A stretch of DNA of 64,000 nucleotides from G963665185 sp049723905 (GCF_049723905.1 NZ_JBJKFD010000001.1:3348001-3412000), one strand, 5' to 3'. Shown: positions 10,082-18,910, counted from the stretch's first letter. Notes: generated by a model from the letters alone, not told the origin. Numbers and translations are program-made.

Positions 10082-10183
10082 ATGAGTACCCCTGCAATCA
10101 TTATGATGACTCTGGGCTGCGGCATTGTTCTGGTCGGGCTGGTGGGGTGTTTATTCATGGCGTGGAAGCGCTCCCGCCGCTAA
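10082..10183 (+). CDS. MetS-like small membrane subunit of the NSS transporter
   Basis: This 33-aa product has one hydrophobic helix (residues about 5-27) and a basic C-terminal tail, KRSRR. It starts one base after the symporter stop codon, so translation is probably coupled. Tiny single-helix partners encoded right after NSS genes are known, for example MetS with MetP in Corynebacterium. Assignment rests on size, topology and position; the sequence is too short for firm homology. Confidence 0.65.
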   Translation: MSTPAIIMMTLGCGIVLVGLVGCLFMAWKRSRR

Positions 10184-10203
10184 GGCTGTCGGTAAAGGGC
10201 TGT

Positions 10204-10460
10204 TAGCGGCGTTGCTGCGGGCAATCGATACCGCATTTTCATTCTCGCGTGAACGGCACGATAGCGGCGTTGTTGCGGAAAATTGATATCGCTTGTGTAC
10301 ATAAGAGTACACGTCGCGAATCAATTTCCCTGACGCCTTGCTCTCGCACCGTTCCCACGAGAATGGTGCAGTGAGGCTAAGGGAAAGAAGAGAAACACCT
10401 CGGAATTCTGGGGAACAGCACGATAGCGGCGTTGCTGCGGACAATTCCCAACCTCTGGTG
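10204..10460. repeat. Element A cluster: one full copy and two 5-prime fragments
   Basis: The full copy at 10240-10365 has outer stem CATTCTCG..GAACGG / CCGTTC..CGAGAATG, middle stem GGAAAATTGAT / ATCAATTTCC and central stem GTGTAC / GTACAC. Fragments holding only the 5-prime linker (TAGCGGCGTTGCTGC) and adjoining bases lie at 10204-10234 and 10411-10460. The remaining 10461-10940 has a small hairpin near 10518-10544 and no gene I can support. Confidence 0.8.
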
Positions 10461-10940
10461 CGCTGCCCGTTTGTTCGGTTGACATTTTGCCGTTGGCGTT
10501 GTCTTTTAATAAAGCTTTGCAGGATGTATGGACATCCTTGCCAAGGACTGTTTTTCAGAACTCTTTCCTCCCTCAAAAAGGTGTATGCCGATGCATCAGC
10601 ATCGTTTGAACGTTTCTCCTCCTCCTTCCATTTAATGGGAGGAACGCCGCGCCCGGCCTCTGGCCGCGAGTGACTCGCCCTGTGTGACGGGCCGGGTCCC
10701 TTGTTTCTTTGTGCGTCCGGCTTCCCCTTATCTTATTGTCTCCGGCTTCTTGTTCCGTTTCTGTTTTTCGTAGCAGGCTGCGTTTAGCGGTTTGGAGATT
10801 GCGTTTGCACGCTTTTTCCGTGGGAAAACAGCCGGACAAGACGGACTCAGACGCTCTCCTGTTGTCTTTGGACAACAGACGGGAAGCATACAAGGCCCTG
10901 CCGCGTATCGATGTTGCGGCAGGGGCCATGGGACGTCACC

Positions 10941-12143
10941 ATGAAACGATTCATACCTTTGGCCGGGCTCTGCCTGGCGGTTTTTCTTATAATGACAGGC
11001 ATGGGCCTGGCCGTAGTGGCCCTGCCGGAAAAGTATATTCAGGCCTCCGGCACCCTGCGGAATTCCGGTTGGCTGGCCTCGGTATTTGCCGTGGCCTACC
11101 TGCTTTGCCAATACCCGGTGGGACGCCTTGCGGACAGCCGCGGATACCGGGGCGTGGTTGCGGCAGGCTGCCTGCTGATAGCCTTGTCCGCAGCCCTGTT
11201 CTCCATGGCGCAGACACCCATGTGGATATACGCGGGGAGGTTCATCCAGGGGGCCGGGGAGGCGCCAGTATGGGCTTCCGCCCCTGTGCTGCTGGCGCGG
11301 CTGTACCCGGAAATGAAAGGGCGCGTCATGGGCCTGTACAATGCCTTTTTTCATATGGGGCTGATGTTCGGGCCGGGACTTACAGCGGTGCTGCCCGCCA
11401 GTGCATGGCAGGGCTGGCTCGATCCCTTTATAGTGTTTGGCGTGCTGAGCCTTGTGGCAATGGTGCTGGTCTTGTACGTGGTGCGCGAAACAGACAGCGG
11501 CAAGGCTCGTCCGCAGCAGTCGGCACAATGGGTGAGCGGGCAAAGCGGCCCGGCCCAGAGTGGTTTGAAGAGCAACGCTACAACACCCATGACCGAGGAG
11601 CGGAATTGGGTAGTGCGCATTTTCTGCGGCGTGCCGGTCTTCGGGGCCGTGTACGGGCTGCTCGTAAGCTGCATTCCCGTCTACCTGAGTGCGGAAGCAG
11701 GCTGGCACCAGGGCCGGATAGGAGCTTACTTCTTTGCCGTATATGGGGGCATTGCCCTTGCGCAACTGACGGGAGGCGTTCTTTCCGACCGCTACGGCCG
11801 ACCATTCTTCATGTCTGGCGGGCTTGCGCTCCTGGGGGGCGGACTGATCGGCTTTGTCCATGCTCCTGCCGCATTCTGGCTTGGCTTTTTCGTGACCATC
11901 GGCCTTGGCGCGGGGACGTTTGCCGTCTCCTCCATGGCGTTGCTGAATGAAGTCAGCGCGGAGCATCGCAAGGGAACAGTCTCCGGCGTCTACTACCTGC
12001 TGTGGGGATTCGGCTATTTTGCCGGTCCCTTGCTGGGGAATTATCTGGGGCTTTTTTGTGTAGCTACAGGGCTGGCGATAGGTGCTTTTGTTTTGTCGCC
12101 CCTTTCGATGGCCCTGCCTAAGGTGCTGATAACGGGCCGATAG
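10941..12143 (+). CDS. Major facilitator superfamily transporter
   Basis: The 400-aa inner-membrane protein has about 12 transmembrane segments. The MFS loop motif between segments 2 and 3 appears as GRLADSRGYRG and its repeat in the second half as GGVLSDRYGRP. A conserved Arg lies in segment 4 (YAGRFIQGAGEA). The order and spacing are those of drug/metabolite exporters, but the substrate cannot be read. The ATG at 10941 has only a weak ribosome binding site. The gene stands alone, and its 3-prime flank (about 12141-12170) looks like the tail of a decayed element A. Confidence 0.85.
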   Translation: MKRFIPLAGLCLAVFLIMTGMGLAVVALPEKYIQASGTLRNSGWLASVFAVAYLLCQYPVGRLADSRGYRGVVAAGCLLIALSAALFSMAQTPMWIYAGRFIQGAGEAPVWASAPVLLARLYPEMKGRVMGLYNAFFHMGLMFGPGLTAVLPASAWQGWLDPFIVFGVLSLVAMVLVLYVVRETDSGKARPQQSAQWVSGQSGPAQSGLKSNATTPMTEERNWVVRIFCGVPVFGAVYGLLVSCIPVYLSAEAGWHQGRIGAYFFAVYGGIALAQLTGGVLSDRYGRPFFMSGGLALLGGGLIGFVHAPAAFWLGFFVTIGLGAGTFAVSSMALLNEVSAEHRKGTVSGVYYLLWGFGYFAGPLLGNYLGLFCVATGLAIGAFVLSPLSMALPKVLITGR

Positions 12144-12250
12144 CGTCGTTCTTACGAGAATGGTGGTAAGGAGGGTAGATAGGGGAAAGAGAGAAAAAAG
12201 TACGGCTGTATTTAAGAAAGAATAAAGGTTTTTGAGGGTGGAGGGGGTGT

Positions 12251-12290
12251 GGGGGAGGAGGGAACTTTTGCAAAAGTTCCCTCCTCCCCC
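12251..12290. terminator. Perfect 40-bp palindrome between the MFS gene and ahcY
   Basis: Twenty bases pair perfectly with the next twenty with no loop (GGGGGAGGAGGGAACTTTTG and its complement). It lies between two converging genes and can act as terminator for both or extrude as a cruciform. Confidence 0.8.
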
Positions 12291-12309
12291 GCCTTATATC
12301 CGCTACATT

Positions 12310-13737
12310 CTAATAGCGGTAGTGATCGGCTTTAAACGGACCTTCGACTTTCACGCCGAGGTAGTCGGCCTGTGTCTGGGACAGCTTGGTGAGCTTGGCG
12401 CCCAGACGGTCCAGGTGCAGGCGTGCGACTTCTTCGTCCAGGTACTTGGGCAGAACCATAACCTGGGGTTTGTAGTCGTTCTTGGCCAGATCGATCTGGG
12501 CCAGAACCTGGTTGGTGAAGGAGTTGGACATGACGAAGCTGGGGTGTCCGGTGGCGCAGCCCAGGTTCACCAGGCGGCCTTCGGCCAGCACGATGATGGT
12601 GGTGCCGGTCTTTGTGTTGGTCCAGATGTCCACCTGGGGTTTTACTTCGTTCTTTTCCCAGTCCTGGCTTTTTTCCAGGTAGGCCATTTCGATTTCGTTA
12701 TCAAAGTGCCCGATGTTGCAGACGATGGAGTCCTTTTTCATCTGGTTCATGTGCTCGCCGCGGATAACATGGTAGTTGCCGGTGCAGGTCACATAGATGT
12801 CGGCCACGGGCAGTGCGTCTTCCACGGTGGTTACTTCGTAGCCTTCCATGCAGGCCTGGAGCGCGCAGATGGGGTCGATTTCCGTAATCAGCACGCGTGC
12901 GCCGAGTCCGCGCATGGCCTGGGCGCAGCCCTTGCCCACGTCGCCGTATCCGCAAACCAGTACGACCTTGCCGGCCACCATGACGTCTGTGGCGCGCTTG
13001 ATGCCGTCGGCCAGGGATTCGCGGCAGCCGTAGAGGTTGTCGAATTTGGACTTGGTAACGGAGTCGTTGACGTTGAAGGCGGGGAAGAGCAGCTCGCCTT
13101 TTTCCATCATCTGATAGAGGCGGTGCACGCCGGTGGTGGTTTCTTCGGACACGCCGCGAACCTTTTCAGCGAACTTGGTCCATTTGCCCTTGTCGTTTTC
13201 CAGGTTGGCCTTGATGCGTTTGACCAGGGCGACCCAGTCGGAAGAATCGTCGTCCACGTCGAGCACGGAGGCGTCTTTTTCTGCCTTTGCGCCCACATGG
13301 ATCATCATGGTGGCGTCGCCGCCGTCGTCCACGATGAGGTCGGGGCCGGAGCCGTCGGGCCAGGTGAGGGCCATTTCCGTGCACCACCAGTATTCGTCCA
13401 GGTTTTCGCCCTTCCAGGCAAAGACCTTGGCGGTACCGGCTTCGACAATGGCGGCCGCGGCATGGTCCTGAGTGGAGAAAATGTTGCAGGAAGCCCAGCG
13501 CAGGTCGGCGCCCAGTTCATACAGGGTTTCAATGAGCATGGCGGTCTGGATGGTCATGTGCAGGGAGCCCATGATCTTCAGTCCCTTGAGGGGCTTTTCC
13601 TGGCCGTATTTGGCGCGCAGGGCCATGAGGCCGGGCATTTCGTTTTCTGCCAGGTCCAGTTCCTTGCGGCCCCAGGCGGCGAGGCTTTTATCGGCTATTT
13701 TGTGGTCCAATGTAAGGTCAAGAGGTTGTACAGACAT
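12310..13737 (-). CDS. ahcY: S-adenosylhomocysteine hydrolase
   Basis: The 475-aa enzyme splits S-adenosylhomocysteine to adenosine and homocysteine with bound NAD, removing the inhibitor of all SAM methyltransferases. The NAD motif is clear (VLVCGYGDVGKGCAQAM), as are the catalytic-region blocks GSLHMTIQTA and the C-terminal KVEGPFKADHYRY, so the chain is full length. It carries the roughly 40-residue insert typical of longer bacterial forms. An AGGAGG ribosome binding site precedes the ATG. It lies 20 bases downstream of the regulator gene sahR on the same strand, so both probably share one autoregulated transcript. Confidence 0.97.
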   Translation of the reverse strand: MSVQPLDLTLDHKIADKSLAAWGRKELDLAENEMPGLMALRAKYGQEKPLKGLKIMGSLHMTIQTAMLIETLYELGADLRWASCNIFSTQDHAAAAIVEAGTAKVFAWKGENLDEYWWCTEMALTWPDGSGPDLIVDDGGDATMMIHVGAKAEKDASVLDVDDDSSDWVALVKRIKANLENDKGKWTKFAEKVRGVSEETTTGVHRLYQMMEKGELLFPAFNVNDSVTKSKFDNLYGCRESLADGIKRATDVMVAGKVVLVCGYGDVGKGCAQAMRGLGARVLITEIDPICALQACMEGYEVTTVEDALPVADIYVTCTGNYHVIRGEHMNQMKKDSIVCNIGHFDNEIEMAYLEKSQDWEKNEVKPQVDIWTNTKTGTTIIVLAEGRLVNLGCATGHPSFVMSNSFTNQVLAQIDLAKNDYKPQVMVLPKYLDEEVARLHLDRLGAKLTKLSQTQADYLGVKVEGPFKADHYRY

Positions 13738-13757
13738 AGTGTCCTCCTCAAAGCTTT

Positions 13758-14678
13758 TTACGGTTGTTTTTTTACGGCTTCGTACAAAATGAAAACGAGG
13801 CCGGTTTCCAATTCGAAACGTGTGAACTTGGGTTTTTCAAAGCCCGCATCGCACAGCCATTCCGTCATTTCCTCGGGGGTGAAGCCGAGCCAGCGGTCGC
13901 CGTGGCGCGAGCGGAGATCTTCGCGGTTGTGTTTTTCCAGCTCTCCGATGATAAGTGTGCCCCCGGGTGCGAGGCTTCGGGCGGCTTCGGCAATACCCAC
14001 CTGGGGTGTGGACAGGTGGTGCAGTGCCAGGTTGATAATTGCACAGTCTGCCTCGCGGTCGCGCAGGGGCAGGTGTTCCAGGTCGCCGATGCGCAGGCTG
14101 GCCCAGGTGTCGCCGGGCAGGCGGTTGCGTGCCAGGTCGAGCATTTTCTGGGAGTGGTCCACGCCGATGACCTCGTTGCGCGCCCGGTCCTTGAGCAGGG
14201 GCAGCAGTGCGCCCGTGCCGCAGCCCAGGTCGGCGGCAATGCTGCACCGGGGCAGGCGTTTGGCCAGTTCGGCGGCCATGTCGAAATTGCCCAGGATTTC
14301 GCGGGTAAGCCGCTGCCAGTCTCCGGCCACGCTGTCGAAAAAGCGCATGCTGGCCAGGGCCCGTTCCTCCACGGCGCGTGATGCCGCGTCGAGGTCCTGT
14401 CCTCCCTGCGCGTTGTCGGGCATGAAGGGCTGGATGGCCTTGAGAAAATCGTGCCCTTCGCCCTGGTCTGCGGTTTTGTAGTACACCCACAGCCCGTCGC
14501 GCCGGGTGGAGAGCAACCCGCATTCCGAGAGTTTTTTCAGGTGGTGCGAAATGCGGGACTGGCCCATGCCCATAACGGCCACAATTTCACCCACATTAAG
14601 CTCGTAACGGTCGAGAATGCGGAGCAGGCGGAGCCTGGTGGCATCGGAAAGTGCTTTGCTGAGTTGTAGAAGTTCCAT
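13758..14678 (-). CDS. sahR: SahR-type regulator: ArsR helix-turn-helix fused to a SAM/SAH-binding methyltransferase domain
   Basis: In this 306-aa protein, residues about 1-90 form an ArsR winged helix (LSKALSDATRLRLLRIL, then SRISHHLKKLSECGLL). The rest is a class I methyltransferase fold with motif I AADLGCGTGALLPLL. SahR regulators of the SAM cycle, tested in a related Desulfovibrio as I recall, have an ArsR domain and respond to S-adenosylhomocysteine; position directly upstream of ahcY supports the name. The ATG at 14678 is chosen over a TTG at 14693 because it begins the ArsR domain and leaves the operator-like palindrome upstream. Whether the C-terminal domain still methylates anything is not visible. 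Confidence 0.85.
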   Translation of the reverse strand: MELLQLSKALSDATRLRLLRILDRYELNVGEIVAVMGMGQSRISHHLKKLSECGLLSTRRDGLWVYYKTADQGEGHDFLKAIQPFMPDNAQGGQDLDAASRAVEERALASMRFFDSVAGDWQRLTREILGNFDMAAELAKRLPRCSIAADLGCGTGALLPLLKDRARNEVIGVDHSQKMLDLARNRLPGDTWASLRIGDLEHLPLRDREADCAIINLALHHLSTPQVGIAEAARSLAPGGTLIIGELEKHNREDLRSRHGDRWLGFTPEEMTEWLCDAGFEKPKFTRFELETGLVFILYEAVKKQP

Positions 14679-14688
14679 AGATAATTGT

Positions 14689-14704
14689 ATCAATAAATGT
14701 TGAT
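14689..14704. promoter_or_regulatory. Probable SahR operator
   Basis: ATCAATAAATGTTGAT is an inverted repeat (ATCAA / TTGAT, 6-base spacer) just upstream of the sahR start codon. Its place over the likely ribosome binding or promoter region fits autorepression of sahR-ahcY. Confidence 0.6.
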
Positions 14705-14823
14705 TTATTAAGTCGTGGTAGTATTGATTTACCTCTTCGTCAAGAAGAAAGCCAGCTTTATCAAAGTAAAATTAAACAACGCATTTTGTTGCCAGGGCGG
14801 TGGGTTGGCCTTATACGGTAGAA

Positions 14824-15345
14824 ATGCGACGCAGGAACAAAGATCCCATGGCCTGGTTGCGTTTCAGGCCGGACAAAGTGCGCGGATTCCGGGAAGGCAA
14901 GCCCACGGCCGCGTCTTCGTTGGTGGGGCCCACTCTGGGGCCGGACACGGAGCGTCGTTTTGCCCTGGTGCGGCTGTGGCGGGACTGGCCCCGCGTGGTG
15001 GACCCGGCCATTGCCGAGATGGTGCACCCCTTGAAAACGCGCAAGGGAACCCTGGTTTTGGGCGCGCACGATTCTCTGGTTATGCAGGAAATTCATTTCC
15101 TTGCACCGGAGATTTTGCAGGTGGTAAATGAGTTTCTGGGAGAAGAATTCTTTGACAAAGTGGTCTTTGAACTGATAAGCGGCAAAATCCCGCTAGCCCG
15201 GGGCTCTGAGCCCAAAGGGAATATGGCCGCTCCAAAGGTCGATCCCCCCGGGAAACTGGGCACTTTGCAGCATCTCCTGGAAAGCGACTCGGCGATTGGA
15301 AGAAGTTACCGCGCCTATGTCCGCCGGTTTGCCGGGAAGATATAA
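14824..15345 (+). CDS. DUF721 (DciA-like) protein
   Basis: The product is about 173 residues. Its central part (LVRLWRDWPRVVDPAIAEMVHPLKTRKG, then LVLGAHDSLVMQEIHFLAPEIL) has the WxxVVG-type pattern of DUF721, a family that includes the replicative-helicase loader DciA. The C-terminal third is proline- and glycine-rich and ends with a short basic helix. The start is uncertain: ATG at 14824 is given, with an in-frame GTG at 14800 possible; neither has a strong ribosome binding site. It lies 15 bases ahead of the next gene, with which it likely forms an operon. A role in replication is a family-level guess. Confidence 0.65.
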   Translation: MRRRNKDPMAWLRFRPDKVRGFREGKPTAASSLVGPTLGPDTERRFALVRLWRDWPRVVDPAIAEMVHPLKTRKGTLVLGAHDSLVMQEIHFLAPEILQVVNEFLGEEFFDKVVFELISGKIPLARGSEPKGNMAAPKVDPPGKLGTLQHLLESDSAIGRSYRAYVRRFAGKI

Positions 15346-15360
15346 TTTCTGGAGGAAAAA

Positions 15361-15750
15361 ATGAGCGAAGAAACTAAGACTGAAGAAACTGCAGAAGCCA
15401 CTGAAGAACAGCTCACCCTTGAGAGCCTTGATCTGAAGAAGCCCCTTGACAAAATGACCGTCAAGGAACTTCGCGAACTGTGCATCGACAAGTTCTCCAA
15501 GTTCATCGTTGGTGCTTCCGGCATGGACAAGGAAACCCTGCTTGCATCCATCAAGGACGTTCTGGGCATTGAGGACGAAGAAGAGCCCAAGCCCGCCGAA
15601 GAAGCCAAGAGCAAGATTCGGGAAATCAAAGATCAGGTAAAGGCTCTGCGTGCGGAAAAGGCCAAGGCCGAATCCCGCAAGGCTGTTGAAATTCTGCGCA
15701 AGAAGATCAACCGTTTGAAGAAGCAGACCCGTCGTCTGGCAAAAGTTTAA
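15361..15750 (+). CDS. Small acidic/basic coiled-coil protein with a SAP/Rho-N-like motif, function unknown
   Basis: The product has 129 residues. The N-terminus is acidic. Residues about 30-75 (KMTVKELRELCIDKFSKFIVGASGMDKETLLASI) resemble the helix-extended-helix of Rho-N/SAP domains that bind nucleic acid. The C-terminal 50 residues form one basic coiled coil. A GGAGG ribosome binding site at 15350 precedes the ATG. It is followed directly by the tRNA promoter. The composition suggests a nucleic-acid or ribosome-associated protein, which is inference only. Confidence 0.7.
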   Translation: MSEETKTEETAEATEEQLTLESLDLKKPLDKMTVKELRELCIDKFSKFIVGASGMDKETLLASIKDVLGIEDEEEPKPAEEAKSKIREIKDQVKALRAEKAKAESRKAVEILRKKINRLKKQTRRLAKV

Positions 15751-15779
15751 GTGGTGCGCAAATTTTTTTAAAAAAGTAT

Positions 15780-15808
15780 TTGACAGCCCACTCACTTTGA
15801 ATTAACTA
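15780..15808 (+). promoter_or_regulatory. Sigma-70-type promoter of the tRNA cluster
   Basis: TTGACA at 15780-15785 is followed after 17 bases by TAACTA at 15803-15808. The predicted start lies just before tRNA-Gln at 15822. Confidence 0.6.
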
Positions 15809-15821
15809 CGCTTTTCCGCGT

Positions 15822-15896
15822 TGGGGAATCGTCTAGTTGGCAGGACGACGGATTCTGGTCCCGTTAACCTAGGTTCAAATCCTAGTTCCCCAGCCA
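15822..15896 (+). tRNA. tRNA-Gln (anticodon CTG)
   Basis: The acceptor arms TGGGGAA and TTCCCCA pair over 7 bp. The anticodon loop TTCTGGT gives CTG. The T arm AGGTTCAAATCCT is standard and the 3-prime CCA is encoded. Confidence 0.93.
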
Positions 15897-15899
15897 CGC

Positions 15900-15977
15900 G
15901 TCCCTATCGTCTAGCCTGGTCTAGGACACCAGATTTTCATTCTGGGTACCTCGGTTCAAATCCGGGTAGGGACGCCA
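15900..15977 (+). tRNA. tRNA-Glu (anticodon TTC), copy 1
   Basis: Acceptor arms GTCCCTA / TAGGGAC pair. The anticodon stem CCAGA / TCTGG encloses TTTTCAT with anticodon TTC. CCA is encoded. It is 3 bases downstream of tRNA-Gln. Confidence 0.95.
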
Positions 15978-15989
15978 ACGTGATGAATA

Positions 15990-16017
15990 GCCCTGGTCTG
16001 CGGACCAGGGCATTTTT
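15990..16017 (+). terminator. Terminator between the two tRNA-Glu genes
   Basis: GCCCTGGTC / GACCAGGGC form a 9-bp stem with a TGCG loop, followed by ATTTTTAA. Confidence 0.85.
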
Positions 16018-16040
16018 AAATACAGACCTTACTTTTCCGT

Positions 16041-16118
16041 GTCCCTATCGTCTAGCCTGGTCTAGGACACCAGATTTTCATTCTGGGTACCTCGGTTCAA
16101 ATCCGGGTAGGGACGCCA
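16041..16118 (+). tRNA. tRNA-Glu (anticodon TTC), copy 2
   Basis: This copy is identical to the tRNA at 15900-15977 over its full length including CCA, so it is a recent or gene-converted duplicate. Confidence 0.95.
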
Positions 16119-16141
16119 CTGAATATAAAGCTCTTCTGGCT

Positions 16142-16167
16142 AAAAAAAGCCCGAAGGGCTTTTTTTT
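16142..16167 (+). terminator. Terminator after the tRNA cluster
   Basis: AAAAAAAGCCC / GGGCTTTTTTTT form an A/T-flanked stem with a GAA-type loop and an 8-T tract. Confidence 0.9.
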
Positions 16168-16174
16168 GTTCAGT

Positions 16175-16292
16175 CGGCTGAAAAAGGTCTGTCTGCTTCG
16201 TTGCTGCGGAAAATTCAAGCCGCTCGTGTACATAAGAGTACACGTCGCGTCTTAATTTCCCTGGCGCCTTGCATCCAGGCCTTTTTGAGCCG
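16175..16292. repeat. Element A, copy 3
   Basis: The outer stem is CGGCTGAAAAAGG / CCTTTTTGAGCCG, the middle stem GGAAAATT / AATTTCC and the central stem GTGTAC / GTACAC. The linkers CTTCGTTGCTGC and GGCGCCTTGC match the other copies. Confidence 0.85.
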
Positions 16293-16522
16293 CCTGTGTA
16301 AGAAGGGAGGAAGAAGCCCTGCCTGGGTAAGAAGGTTGTGAGGGAAGAGGGGAAAGCAAAAGACAAATAGCCTGTTGCTTTTTCCAGCGCTGCTTCAGCG
16401 CGGGGAAAAGCATGGCTGTGGGTCCAGGGCCATCATGGCCCTGGCGGGGTACGGGGCAGCGCCCCGCTTTCTCTCATTACCTTATATGGACAGCCGAACC
16501 TGCAACTGCTACCCATCCGGAA

Positions 16523-18910
16523 GTGAACAAACGAACTCTTATTATTGCTGAAAAGCCCTCTGTGGCGCGCGACATAGCCAAGTTTCTGGGGATTAGCGGA
16601 AACGGGCGGGGCGGGCGCATAGACGGGCCGGACCATGTTCTGACCTGGGCCGTGGGCCATCTGGTCAATATTGCCGAACCCGAAGTGCAGGATGCGCGCT
16701 GGAAGGGGCGCTGGTCACTTGGTCAGCTGCCCATGATTCCGCGTCGTTTCGCGCTTGCCGTTCTGGAGCGGACCCAGGATCAGTTCGAGGTGGTCAAGAG
16801 CCTGCTCAATGCCGAGGACGTGACAGAGGTGGTGAACGCTACCGACGCCGGGCGCGAGGGCGAGCTGATTTTCCGCCGCATCTATATAATGGCGGGCTGT
16901 ACCAAGCCCATCCGCCGTTTGTGGGCCAGCGACATGACCGAGGAAGGGCTGAAAAAGGCTTTTGCCGGCATGATGGACGGCGAGGAAAAGCGCAATCTGG
17001 GGCTGGCCTCGTTTGCCAGGGCAGAGGCGGACTGGCTGGTGGGCATGAATTTTTCGCGGCTGTTCACAGTGCGCGACGGCGGCCTGGTTTCCGTGGGCAG
17101 GGTGCAGACCCCGGTGCTCAAGTTGCTGGTGGACCGCCGCCGGGAAATAGAGCATTTCACTCCCAGGGATTTCTGGACCGTGGAGGGCGTGTTCGCGCGT
17201 CCGACCAAGCTGGAGGGCGAGGAGGCCGAGCCGTTCAAGGCCGAGTACTACCTGCCGCCGGATTTCAAGGAGACCCGCCTGGACTTGGAGGCCGATGCCC
17301 TGGCCGTGCAGGCTCGCTGCATGGGCGGGCAGGGCACGGTGCTGGGCGTCACCAGCCGTCGCGGCACCCAGAAGCCGCCTTTGCCGTTCGACCTGACAAC
17401 ATTGCAGCGCGAGGCCAACAGCCGCTACGGGCTGTCTGCCAAGGATACCCTGTCCATTGCCCAGTCCTTGTATGAAAAGCGCAAGCTGCTGACCTATCCG
17501 CGTACGGATTCGCGTCATCTTACCAAGGATCTGTTCAAGGGCATCGTCAACCATCTGCGGGCCGTGTACCCGCACTTCCCGGATATCGCCACGGTGGCGG
17601 GCAATGCGGTCAAGGACGCCAAGGCCAAGTTCGAGTGCGTGAACGACAAGAAGGTCACGGACCACCACGCCATCATTCCCACCACGCGCAAGGCCGATCC
17701 CAAGGCGCTGTCCGAGAACGAGTGGGCCATTTACGAGATGGTCTGCCGCAGGTTGTGCGCGGCGCTCATGCCCAAGGCGCAGTTCGGCTCGTCCACGGTG
17801 TGGATAGAGGTGACGGCCAACCCTGCCGCGGCTGGCGCAGAGCCGGAAAAAGCCGGTGAGGACGTGGACGGCGATCGTTTCAAGGCCACGGGCAAGATTT
17901 TCAAGGACAAGGGCTGGCTGGTGGCCGAACCATGGCGCGCGGCCAAGGACAATCCGCTGCCTGCCCTGAAAAAGGGGCAAAAGGTGGACGTCTGTTCCGT
18001 GGAGCAGATCAAGCGCCAGACCAAGGCTCCGGCCCATTTTACCGACGCTTCCCTGCTGGGAGCCATGGAAACCGCGGGCAAGCTGGTGGACGACGAAGCC
18101 CTGCGCGAGGCCATGAAGGAGCGCGGGCTGGGCACTCCGGCCACACGGGCCCAGACCATCGAGACACTTATTTCGCGTGGCTTTGTGGACAAGGACAAGA
18201 AAAAACTTATTGCTTCTGATAGAGGCTGCGCTGTTATCAGCGCGGTGACGCGCCAGCTGCCCGAGGTGGCTTCGCCCGAACTGACCGGGGACTGGGAAAG
18301 CAAGCTCAAGTCCATTGAGGCGGGCAAGCTCTCGTACCCTGAGTTCATGAACGAGATACGGGCCTTTGTGCACCAGGGCGTCATGGCGGCCAAGTCCGGG
18401 CGCAGGCCGGGAAGCGCGCCTGCTCCGCGTCGATCTCGTGGACCGGAAGGGCGGAAACCGGACGGGCGGGAACCGCAGGACCGCAATCGTGGCTCGGAAC
18501 GTGGTCCGGAACGTGGTCTGCAAGGGGCGGCGGGGAATGCCCCTGGTAATGTCCCTGGCAATGCCCCTGGCAACGGGCCGGAGAACGCCCCTGACAATAC
18601 TGCGGATACCGACCAAAGCACCGAGTCCGTACACCAGGGCGAACCATTGGGCGCGTGTCCTTTGTGCGGCGGCAATGTGGTGGAGGGCGAACGCGGATAC
18701 GGCTGCGCCAATTGGCGGCCCGAGGCGGGCGCCTGCCCGTTCGTGGTCTGGAAGGAATTTTCCGGAGGCACCATACCGCGCCGGGCCGTGCGCGATCTGC
18801 TGGCCAAGGGGCGGACCTATTCCCGTTTGAAATTCGTTTCCAAAGCGGGCAAGCGGTTCAACGCCTTCCTCCGTTTGGCCGGACAGAAGTTGGAAATTTT
18901 CTTTGAGTAG
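16523..18910 (+). CDS. topB: DNA topoisomerase III
   Basis: The 795-aa type IA topoisomerase relaxes and decatenates DNA. The TOPRIM domain opens right at the N-terminus (TLIIAEKPSVARDIAKFLG) and shows NATDAGREGELIFR. The active-site tyrosine is in LLTYPRTDSRHL. The GTG at 16523 is chosen because homologues begin at this motif; an ATG at 16412 would add 37 unlikely residues. After the core comes a Pro/Gly/Arg-rich linker with APGN-type repeats, and then a topoisomerase-type zinc ribbon (CPLCGG, CANW, CPF). The isolated locus suggests housekeeping or a past mobile context rather than an operon role. Confidence 0.92.
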   Translation: MNKRTLIIAEKPSVARDIAKFLGISGNGRGGRIDGPDHVLTWAVGHLVNIAEPEVQDARWKGRWSLGQLPMIPRRFALAVLERTQDQFEVVKSLLNAEDVTEVVNATDAGREGELIFRRIYIMAGCTKPIRRLWASDMTEEGLKKAFAGMMDGEEKRNLGLASFARAEADWLVGMNFSRLFTVRDGGLVSVGRVQTPVLKLLVDRRREIEHFTPRDFWTVEGVFARPTKLEGEEAEPFKAEYYLPPDFKETRLDLEADALAVQARCMGGQGTVLGVTSRRGTQKPPLPFDLTTLQREANSRYGLSAKDTLSIAQSLYEKRKLLTYPRTDSRHLTKDLFKGIVNHLRAVYPHFPDIATVAGNAVKDAKAKFECVNDKKVTDHHAIIPTTRKADPKALSENEWAIYEMVCRRLCAALMPKAQFGSSTVWIEVTANPAAAGAEPEKAGEDVDGDRFKATGKIFKDKGWLVAEPWRAAKDNPLPALKKGQKVDVCSVEQIKRQTKAPAHFTDASLLGAMETAGKLVDDEALREAMKERGLGTPATRAQTIETLISRGFVDKDKKKLIASDRGCAVISAVTRQLPEVASPELTGDWESKLKSIEAGKLSYPEFMNEIRAFVHQGVMAAKSGRRPGSAPAPRRSRGPEGRKPDGREPQDRNRGSERGPERGLQGAAGNAPGNVPGNAPGNGPENAPDNTADTDQSTESVHQGEPLGACPLCGGNVVEGERGYGCANWRPEAGACPFVVWKEFSGGTIPRRAVRDLLAKGRTYSRLKFVSKAGKRFNAFLRLAGQKLEIFFE

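Noticed and set aside
8569..10183. Taurine importer feeding the isethionate pathway
   Set aside because: The NSS family and the sulfonate context make it tempting, but no taurine-specific residues, no shared promoter motif and no taurine aminotransferase are visible.
12232..14481. A 749-codon plus-strand frame over ahcY and sahR
   Set aside because: Antisense shadow; both minus-strand genes are full length with clear motifs.
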